This document shows positions 1-5,791 of a DNA stretch of 5,791 nt, in pieces (position 1 is the stretch's first letter; the number at the start of each line of letters is the position of its first letter). The stretch comes from Pseudomonadota bacterium (GTDB lineage: Bacteria; Pseudomonadota; Alphaproteobacteria; Sphingomonadales; Sphingomonadaceae). The translations under genes and the position numbers were made by a program. Where the stretch lies: the NCBI GenBank assembly GCA_023426225.1, contig JAFABD010000240.1, positions 1-5,791 of the forward strand, in the 5' to 3' direction. The notes under the pieces were generated by a model. It was not told where the DNA came from and made no database searches. It saw only the letters and a list, made by a program, of their open reading frames with translations.

Positions 1-1
1 G

Positions 2-1327
2 TTCACGACGGGTATGGACGCGGCGGCGGACCGGCACTGGCTGGAAAAGCTCGCGCGCGATTGCGTCCGCTGGTCGCCGCTTGTCATGCCGGTGCCGCCC
101 GACGCGATCGTGATCGACATTGCCGGATGCGCACACCTGTTCGGCGGCGAGCCCGGCCTGGTTGCCGAGGTGGAGGCGACGATGGCGGCGCGCGGCATGA
201 CGGTGCGCTGTGCCGTCGCCGATACGATCGCGGCGGCGCAGGCGCTCGCCCGTCATGCGCGCCTGCCCGTCACCGATACGGCGGCCGCGATCCGCGCGCT
301 GCCCGTCGTCGCGCTGGGCCTGGAGGCGGAGGCGACGCAGGCGCTGGTGCGGGCCGGGCTGAAATCGGTGGGCGAGGTGGCAGCTCGTCCGGCCGCGACC
401 ATCGCCGCGCGATGCGGCATGGCGGCGGTCACCGCGCTGAACCTGCTGATGGGGGAGGCGCAGGCGCCGCTCGACCCGCTGCCGCCCGCGGCGCCGTTGC
501 GCTTCGAACGGCGCTTTGCCGAGCCGATCGGGCACCAGGATGCGGTCGCCGCCTGTTTTCGCGACCTGTTGCAGGCGGCGGCGGACGAACTCGAGCGGCG
601 CGGGCTGGGCGGGCGACGCTTTCGCCTCACCCTGTGCCGCAGCGACGGTGCGCGTCACCGGCTGGATATCGAGACGGGCGCGCCGACGCGCGATCCGGCG
701 CCGGTATTGCGGCTGTTCGACGAGCGGATCGCCGCGCTTGCCGACCCGCTCGACCCAGGCTTCGGCTATGACAGCATCCGCCTTGCCGTCGCCGCCGCCG
801 AGCCGCTGGCACCCGCCCAGCCGGCGCTCGACGGCACCGAACGCGACGCGCAGACGATCGCCGATCTGGTCGACCGGCTGAGCACCCGGTTGGGGCCGCA
901 ATGCCTGGTGCGCCTGGCGCCGCAGGACACCCATCTGCCCGAACAGGCGCAGCACGCGCTGCCGGCGCTTCGCCACCCCGCCGCACCCTCATGGCCCCCG
1001 CCGCCGCCGGGCGAGCCGCCGATGCGCCCGCTTTTCCTGTTCGACCCGCCGCAGCCGGTCGAGGTGATCGCACAGGTGCCCGACGGTCCGCCGCATCGTT
1101 TTCGCTGGCAGCAGAAGTTGCACGAAGTCCGCCTGTATGAAGGGCCGGAACGCATTGCCGCGCCCTGGTGGCGGCGGCGGGGCGGGGAGCAACCCGGCAA
1201 TCAGGGGCTGACGCGCGACTATTACCGGATCGAGGATGCGAACGGGCGGCGCTTCTGGATCTTCCGCCACGGCCTTTACGACGAAAAGCCCGACCCCTGC
1301 TGGTATCTGCACGGGCTGTTCGCATGA
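2..1327 (+). CDS. imuB: ImuB, Y-family polymerase-like mutasome subunit (5' truncated by window edge)
   Basis: ImuB is the adaptor of the SOS mutasome. In studied bacteria it binds the beta clamp, ImuA and DnaE2 and is required for damage-induced mutagenesis, but is not thought to polymerise DNA itself. The frame is open from base 2, giving 441 visible residues. The ATG at base 14 is internal, because the protein there is already in the palm domain; I infer some 70-90 N-terminal residues lie outside. Numbering from that ATG, the family signature DIAGCAHLFGGE sits at residues 35-46. At 30-31 (PPDA), where active Y-family enzymes have Asp-Glu, the Glu is replaced by Ala. A helix-hairpin-helix-like stretch follows at about 95-150, then a little-finger-like region. 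A proline-rich linker (about 325-337) leads to RPLFLFDPP (338-346), a candidate clamp or partner contact. The typical ImuB tail ends RDYYRIEDANGRRFW...WYLHGLFA. The stop overlaps the dnaE2 start. The identification is firm. Confidence 0.95.
   Translation, partial: FTTGMDAAADRHWLEKLARDCVRWSPLVMPVPPDAIVIDIAGCAHLFGGEPGLVAEVEATMAARGMTVRCAVADTIAAAQALARHARLPVTDTAAAIRALPVVALGLEAEATQALVRAGLKSVGEVAARPAATIAARCGMAAVTALNLLMGEAQAPLDPLPPAAPLRFERRFAEPIGHQDAVAACFRDLLQAAADELERRGLGGRRFRLTLCRSDGARHRLDIETGAPTRDPAPVLRLFDERIAALADPLDPGFGYDSIRLAVAAAEPLAPAQPALDGTERDAQTIADLVDRLSTRLGPQCLVRLAPQDTHLPEQAQHALPALRHPAAPSWPPPPPGEPPMRPLFLFDPPQPVEVIAQVPDGPPHRFRWQQKLHEVRLYEGPERIAAPWWRRRGGEQPGNQGLTRDYYRIEDANGRRFWIFRHGLYDEKPDPCWYLHGLFA
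1324..1327 (+). promoter_or_regulatory. ATGA start/stop overlap coupling imuB and dnaE2
   Basis: The dnaE2 ATG (1324-1326) shares bases with the imuB TGA (1325-1327). The preceding bases (CACGGGCTGTTCGC) contain only a weak purine patch and no clear Shine-Dalgarno sequence. Such overlaps usually mean termination-reinitiation, so DnaE2 output should follow ImuB output. The overlap is seen directly; the coupling is inferred. Confidence 0.8.
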
Positions 1328-4300
1328 ACGCGCCCCCGGACTTCGCCGAACTGGCGGCCGCGACCAATTACAGCTTTCTGCGCGGGGCATCGCACCCGGC
1401 AGCGATGGTGTCGCACGCGCAGGCGTTGGGAATGCGGGGCATCGGCATCGCCGACCGCAACACCGTGGCGGGCGTGGTGCGCGCGCATGTCGCCTGGCGC
1501 GAACTGGGCGGAGCGGCGAGCGGGATGCGGCTGGCGGTCGGCGCCCGGCTGGTCTTTGCCGACGATACACCGGACATCGTGGCCTATCCCGCCACGCGCC
1601 ATGGCTGGGGGCGGCTGACGCGGTTGCTGACGCTGGGCAACCGGCGCGCCGACAAGGGCGATTGCATCCTCTATCTGCCCGACCTGCTCGATCATGCCGA
1701 CGATCTGCTGCTGATCGCGACCGGCGGCGGCCCGACGGTGCTGGAACGGCTGTGCGCGGTGCGCCCGCACGCGGTCTGGCGCGCCGTCACGATGCATCGC
1801 ACCGGCGCCGATGCGCGGCGACTGGCGCAGGCACAGGCGCTTTCCGCCGCAACGGGCGTGCCGCTGATCGCGACCAACGATGCGTGCTATGCAACGCCCG
1901 ACTGTCGCCCGCTCCACGACGTGATGACGTGCATCCGCGAGGGCGTGAGCATCCACGCCGCGGGCCGCCGCCTGGCCGCCAATGCCGAACGCCATCTCAA
2001 GTCGCCGGGCGAAATGGCACGGCTGTTCGCGGCGTGCCCCGAGGCGATCGCGGCGACGGCCGACCTGCTTTCACGCATCGCCTTCACGCTCGACGACCTG
2101 AAATACGAATATCCGCACGAGCCGGTGCCCGAGGGATGGGAGCCGCAGGACTGGCTGGAGCACCTGGTCCGCGAGGGCGCGCGTGCGCATTTCCCGCAAG
2201 CCCTGCCCGATGCCTATGAAACCGTGCTGGCAGAGGAATTCACGCTGATTCGCCGGTGCGGCTATGCCTGTTATTTCCTGACGGTCCACGACATCGTCCG
2301 CCATGCCCGCAGCCTTTCGCCGCCGATCCTGTGCCAGGGGCGGGGGAGCGCGGCCAATTCGCTCGTCTGCTATTTCCTGGGCATCACGCCGGTCGATCCG
2401 GTTCGCGAAAAGCTGCTGTTCTCGCGGTTCCTCTCCGAAGAGCGCAACGAGCCGCCCGACATCGACGTCGATTTCGAGCATGAGCGCCGCGAGGAGATCA
2501 TGCAGTATATCTATGCCCGTTACGGCCGCGAACGGGCGGGCATCGCCGCCACCGTCATCCATTACCGCCCGCGCAGCACGCTGCGCGAGGTGGGCAAGGC
2601 GCTGGGGCTGACCGAGGATGTGACGGCGCGGCTGGCCTCGACCATCTGGGGCCATTGGGGGGACGATGTTCCCCAAAGCCGGATGATCGAAGCCGGGTTC
2701 GATCCCGCCAATCCGGTCATCGCGCGGCTGAAGGCGCTGGTCGACCAGTTGCTGACCTTTCCGCGCCACCTGTCGCAGCATGTCGGCGGCTTCGTGCTGA
2801 CCGAGGGGCGGCTCGACGAGCTGGTGCCGATCCACAATGCCGCGATGCCCGACCGCACCTTCATCGAATGGGACAAGGACGATATCGACGCGCTCGGGCT
2901 GATGAAGGTCGATGTGCTCGCGCTCGGCATGCTGACCTGCATCCGCAAGAGTTTCGACCTGCTGCGCCGGCACGAACGGGGCGACTACACGCTCGCCAAC
3001 GTGCCGCTCGAGGATCCCGGCGTCTACGCAATGCTCCGGCGCGGCGACAGCATCGGCACCTTTCAGGTCGAAAGCCGCGCCCAGATCGCGATGCTGCCGC
3101 GCATGAAGCCCGCGAAACTGTACGATCTCGTCATTCAGGTGGCGATTGTTCGCCCCGGGCCGATCCAGGGCGGCATGGTCCATCCCTATCTGCGCCGCCG
3201 CAACAAGGAGGAGGCGGTGGTCTATCCCTCGCCCGCGCCGCCGCACGACCCGGATGAGCTGCGCCATGTGCTCGAAAAGACGCTGGGCGTGCCGCTGTTC
3301 CAGGAGCAGGCGATGAAGCTGGCGATGACTGCCGCCGGCTTCACCGCAGCGGAGGCCGACGGGCTGCGCCGCGCGATGGCGACCTTTCGCAACCACGGCA
3401 CCATCCACCGTTATCGGCAGCAGATGATCGAGGGCATGGTCGCGCGCGGCTATGACCGCGATTTCGCCGAACGCTGTTTCGAACAGATCAAGGGCTTCGG
3501 CGAATATGGCTTTCCCGAAAGCCATGCCCAGGCCTTTGGCTGGCTGGCCTATGTCTCGGCATGGCTCAAATGCCGTCACCCGGCGGTGTTCACCTGCGCG
3601 CTGCTCAACAGCCAGCCGATGGGTTTCTATGCGCCGGCCCAGCTGGTGCAGGACGCGCGCGACCATGGCGTCGAGGTCCGCGCGGCCGATGTGGGCGCGA
3701 GCCAATGGGACAGTTCGCTGGAGCCGGGGGAAGCCGGCGCGCTTGCGTTGCGGCTGGGCCTGTCGCGGATCGACGGGTTTCGCCGCGACTGGGCGGACGC
3801 GGTGGTGCAGGCGCGCGCGCAACGCCCGTTCGCCAGTATCGAGGAGGTGGCGCATCGCGCCGCGCTGCCCACCCGCGCGCTGAACCTGCTCGCCGATGCC
3901 GACGCCTTTGGCTCGCTGGGGCAGGACCGGCGCACCGCCGGGTGGAATGTCCGCCGCATGCCGCCGGGCCAATTGCCGCTGTTCGCGGCGCTCGACGTGC
4001 CCGAAATGGCCCCCGAACCGGCAAGCGACCTGCCCGCCCTGTCGCCGTCGGAAGCGATCGTTGCCGACTATCAGGCCACCCGGCTGTCGCTGAAGGGGCA
4101 CCCGATGCAGTTTCTGCGCGCGCGGCTGGAGCGGGAAGGCGTGCTGTGCTGCGCGGCGGCCAATGCCGTGCCCGATGGTCGCAAGGCCAGGGTCGCGGGC
4201 GTCGTCCTGACGCGCCAGCGCCCGGGCAAGGGCAATGCGGTGTTCATCACGATCGAGGACGAGACCGGCATCGTCAACGCGCTCTTGTGGGCGCGCGACA

Positions 4301-4560
4301 TGGAACGGCAGCGCCGCGCCGTCATGGCCGCGCGCCTGATGCTGATCGAGGGCAGAATCCAGAAGAGCAAGGAAGGCGTGGTCCACCTGATGGCCGATCG
4401 CGTCCACGACCGGACCGACCTGCTCGATTGCCTGTCGCGCGACGGCGATGCGCTGCCGCCCGCCACTTCGGGCGACGAAGCCCGCCACCCCCAGCGGCCG
4501 CGCGCTCACGGCCATCCGCGCGACGTCCGCATCCTGCCGCCGTCGCGCGACTTTCACTGA
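1324..4560 (+). CDS. dnaE2: DnaE2, error-prone C-family DNA polymerase (alpha subunit homologue)
   Basis: DnaE2 (also called ImuC) is the translesion polymerase of the SOS mutasome, distinct from replicative DnaE1. The 1078 residues are a normal family length. The ATG at 1324 is chosen because it begins the conserved N-terminus (FAELAAATNYSFLRGASHP) and overlaps the imuB stop; the frame is open for 52 more codons upstream, but only as a shadow of imuB. Order: degenerate PHP domain (about 7-270); GRGSAANS loop (339-346), where replicative enzymes have GRGSGAGS; palm motif PDIDVDF with catalytic D381 and D383; FPRHLSQHVGGF; third catalytic Asp D530 in KVDVLALGML; fingers with RPGPIQGG and the DnaE2-type GFPESHA (729-735); HhH region (about 815-866); QLPLF (883-887), a possible clamp-binding motif; OB fold (about 955-1035); and the typical DnaE2 C-terminus HPRDVRILPPSRDFH. 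All three catalytic aspartates are present, so it should be active. No strong ribosome binding site precedes the ATG, consistent with translation coupled to imuB. Confidence 0.97.
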   Translation: MNAPPDFAELAAATNYSFLRGASHPAAMVSHAQALGMRGIGIADRNTVAGVVRAHVAWRELGGAASGMRLAVGARLVFADDTPDIVAYPATRHGWGRLTRLLTLGNRRADKGDCILYLPDLLDHADDLLLIATGGGPTVLERLCAVRPHAVWRAVTMHRTGADARRLAQAQALSAATGVPLIATNDACYATPDCRPLHDVMTCIREGVSIHAAGRRLAANAERHLKSPGEMARLFAACPEAIAATADLLSRIAFTLDDLKYEYPHEPVPEGWEPQDWLEHLVREGARAHFPQALPDAYETVLAEEFTLIRRCGYACYFLTVHDIVRHARSLSPPILCQGRGSAANSLVCYFLGITPVDPVREKLLFSRFLSEERNEPPDIDVDFEHERREEIMQYIYARYGRERAGIAATVIHYRPRSTLREVGKALGLTEDVTARLASTIWGHWGDDVPQSRMIEAGFDPANPVIARLKALVDQLLTFPRHLSQHVGGFVLTEGRLDELVPIHNAAMPDRTFIEWDKDDIDALGLMKVDVLALGMLTCIRKSFDLLRRHERGDYTLANVPLEDPGVYAMLRRGDSIGTFQVESRAQIAMLPRMKPAKLYDLVIQVAIVRPGPIQGGMVHPYLRRRNKEEAVVYPSPAPPHDPDELRHVLEKTLGVPLFQEQAMKLAMTAAGFTAAEADGLRRAMATFRNHGTIHRYRQQMIEGMVARGYDRDFAERCFEQIKGFGEYGFPESHAQAFGWLAYVSAWLKCRHPAVFTCALLNSQPMGFYAPAQLVQDARDHGVEVRAADVGASQWDSSLEPGEAGALALRLGLSRIDGFRRDWADAVVQARAQRPFASIEEVAHRAALPTRALNLLADADAFGSLGQDRRTAGWNVRRMPPGQLPLFAALDVPEMAPEPASDLPALSPSEAIVADYQATRLSLKGHPMQFLRARLEREGVLCCAAANAVPDGRKARVAGVVLTRQRPGKGNAVFITIEDETGIVNALLWARDMERQRRAVMAARLMLIEGRIQKSKEGVVHLMADRVHDRTDLLDCLSRDGDALPPATSGDEARHPQRPRAHGHPRDVRILPPSRDFH

Positions 4561-4577
4561 CGCGCCGCACGGGCGCG
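4561..4577. terminator. possible bidirectional terminator hairpin between convergent genes
   Basis: Immediately after the dnaE2 stop, CGCGCC (4561-4566) can pair with GGCGCG (4572-4577) around a five-base loop, a perfect six-base-pair all-GC stem. It lies in the 33-base gap between two convergent genes, where a shared terminator is expected. No T-run follows on either strand, so it is not a classical intrinsic terminator, and short GC stems arise easily by chance in DNA this GC-rich. It may only stabilise 3' ends or do nothing. Confidence 0.3.
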
Positions 4578-4593
4578 CGATCGCCCCGGCGGG

Positions 4594-5790
4594 TCAGCCG
4601 ACGAAGCGCGCGACGAGATCGCGCAACGGAAGGCGCGCCTGCATGCGGACGGCGAGCAGCGCAGTGCCGCTGATCTTGCGCTGGAGGAACAGCGTCGCGG
4701 CGGGCGGCACATGCCAGCTCGCGCGATCGGCGAGCATGGGGGCGGCGAGGTCGCGCAGCGGGCCGACAAAGCTGCGATCGCCGAAGTCGAAATCTTCCGG
4801 GCGATTGGCGTGCGCGAGCACCGTGTCGATGACCGCGTCGATCGCCGCGCCGTGCCGCGCGACGAGCGTGGGCGAGACGAACCCCGCCGCGAGGATCGCC
4901 GTGCGCACCGCCGCGCGATCATTGGCAAGTCCCGCCGCGAGCAGCGCGCGATAGGCGTCGCGCGCCGCGGGATCGACCGCGCGTGCGGCGCCGAAATCGA
5001 GCAGTACCAGCCGCCCGGTGTCGGGCTGGAAACGATAATTGGCGAAATTGGGGTCGGTCTGCATGAAACCGAACTCGAACAGCTCGCGCAGCACCAGTTC
5101 GAGCAGCCGCGCCATCGTCGCATCGCGCACCGCCCGGGGCGCGGCGGCGAGCGTGTCGATCGGCGCGCCGGGGATGAAATCCATCGCGAGCACGCGCGAA
5201 CGGGTCAGATCGACGACGGGGCGGGGGACGACGAAACCGGGCTCGCCCGCGAGCAGATCGGCATAACGCGTCATCTGCGCCGCCTCGCGCGCATAGTCGG
5301 CCTCTTCGTGAAGCTGGCGCTTGGCCTCGGCGAGCAGCGGCGCGATATCGAGCGCGGCGGGCAGCAGCCCCGAGACGCGCAGCAGCGTCGCGACATTGTC
5401 GACATCGGCGTCGATGCTCTCGCGCACGCCCGGATATTGCACCTTCACCGCAATCACGCGCCCGTCGGGAAGCGTCGCGCGATGGACCTGGCCGATCGAG
5501 GCGGCGGCGATCGGGCTCGCGTCGAACTGGACGAAGCGACGGCGCCAGTCGGCGCCCCATTCGGCGGCGAGCACGCGCTGAAGCTGTGCGGGCGGCATGC
5601 GGTGCGCCTGATCGCGCAGCCGGGCGAGGATCGCGGTCAGCTCGGCCGGAAGCACGTCGCCGCCGTCCATCGACAGCATCTGGCCCAGCTTCATCGCTGC
5701 GCCGCGCAGCCGTGCGAGCTGTTCGGTGACGCGGATCGCATTGGCGGGGGTGAGCAGCAGCTGCGAGAGCTGGGTCCGCTCGCCGCGGGC
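4594..5790 (-). CDS. ABC1/COQ8/UbiB-family atypical kinase (AarF-type), 5' truncated by window edge
   Basis: The family has an atypical protein-kinase-like fold. COQ8 and UbiB members support ubiquinone biosynthesis, probably through ATPase activity acting on lipid intermediates or the Coq/Ubi complex. The frame stays open to the right edge, giving 398 visible residues. An in-frame ATG at 5694 is internal, since the family KxGQ helix straddles it (LRGAA then MKLGQMLSMD). Numbered from that ATG: KLGQ (2-5); alanine-rich loop AAASIGQ (63-69), which replaces the glycine-rich loop of ordinary kinases; ATP-site Lys in VAVK-like IAVKVQYPGV (K84); EADYAREA (131-138); catalytic-loop QTDPNFANYRF with D214 and N219; and LLDFGAAR with metal-binding D233. 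All key residues are present. About 130 residues follow the DFG, with no obvious hydrophobic membrane segment, unlike classical UbiB with its C-terminal transmembrane helices. This favours a COQ8/ADCK-like paralogue, so no symbol is given. It is convergent with dnaE2 and so not part of that operon. Confidence 0.93.
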   Translation of the reverse strand, partial: ARGERTQLSQLLLTPANAIRVTEQLARLRGAAMKLGQMLSMDGGDVLPAELTAILARLRDQAHRMPPAQLQRVLAAEWGADWRRRFVQFDASPIAAASIGQVHRATLPDGRVIAVKVQYPGVRESIDADVDNVATLLRVSGLLPAALDIAPLLAEAKRQLHEEADYAREAAQMTRYADLLAGEPGFVVPRPVVDLTRSRVLAMDFIPGAPIDTLAAAPRAVRDATMARLLELVLRELFEFGFMQTDPNFANYRFQPDTGRLVLLDFGAARAVDPAARDAYRALLAAGLANDRAAVRTAILAAGFVSPTLVARHGAAIDAVIDTVLAHANRPEDFDFGDRSFVGPLRDLAAPMLADRASWHVPPAATLFLQRKISGTALLAVRMQARLPLRDLVARFVG

Positions 5791-5791
5791 G

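Noticed and set aside
1..13. LexA box or promoter for the mutasome operon
   Set aside because: SOS control of imuA-imuB-dnaE2 acts upstream of imuA or imuB, which is not in the window; no operator-like sequence was seen before dnaE2.
14..16. ATG at base 14 as the imuB start
   Set aside because: The reading frame is open through the left edge and the protein at this point is already inside the polymerase-like palm, so the true start is outside the window.
1168..1323. Upstream extension of the DnaE2 frame by 52 codons
   Set aside because: These bases encode the conserved ImuB C-terminus in another frame, and the family N-terminus begins at the ATG at 1324.
2071..4557. An 828-codon open frame antisense to dnaE2
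   Set aside because: Long stop-free antisense frames are expected where codons are strongly GC-biased. The translation is rich in Arg, His and Gln with no recognisable domain, while the + strand frame is an unmistakable DnaE2.
4584..4593. CCCCGGCGGG as a second terminator stem
   Set aside because: The possible pairing is short with almost no loop, and no T-run follows, so it is not distinguishable from ordinary GC-rich sequence.
5692..5694. ATG (reverse strand) at 5694 as the start of the ABC1-family gene
   Set aside because: It falls within the conserved KxGQ region, and 32 further in-frame codons with family-like sequence extend to the right edge.

Overview
The window is GC-rich (roughly two thirds G+C by eye) and almost entirely coding. 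It looks like chromosomal DNA of an alphaproteobacterium. A sphingomonad-type genome fits best, judging from the ImuB and DnaE2 sequence style and the COQ8-like kinase. That taxonomic call is an inference from protein resemblance, since no rRNA or other marker gene is present.

Layout. On the + strand, the 3' part of imuB (bases 2-1327, cut off by the left edge) runs directly into a complete dnaE2 (1324-4560), and the two genes overlap in an ATGA. This is the distal part of the well-known imuA-imuB-dnaE2 SOS mutagenesis ('mutasome') cassette. imuA, the imuB start and the LexA-controlled promoter would lie to the left of the window. After a 33-base gap holding a small GC-rich hairpin, a convergent gene on the - strand (4594-5790, its 5' end cut off by the right edge) encodes an ABC1/COQ8/UbiB-family atypical kinase. 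There is no gene-free stretch longer than 33 bases. I see no RNA genes, mobile elements, CRISPR arrays or long repeats.

How the genes work together. ImuB is a Y-family polymerase homologue without a full catalytic acid set, and is thought to act as the adaptor that brings DnaE2 to the sliding clamp. DnaE2 is the C-family polymerase that performs error-prone synthesis past lesions. The overlap suggests coupled translation of the two partners. The kinase-like gene faces the other way, belongs to a different transcription unit, and most likely serves ubiquinone or lipid metabolism rather than DNA repair.

Novelty. I do not see an undescribed system here. The points most worth a look are a textbook-like clamp-binding pentapeptide (QLPLF) inside DnaE2, a PHP domain stripped of most metal ligands, and a kinase-family protein without the C-terminal membrane anchor of classical UbiB.
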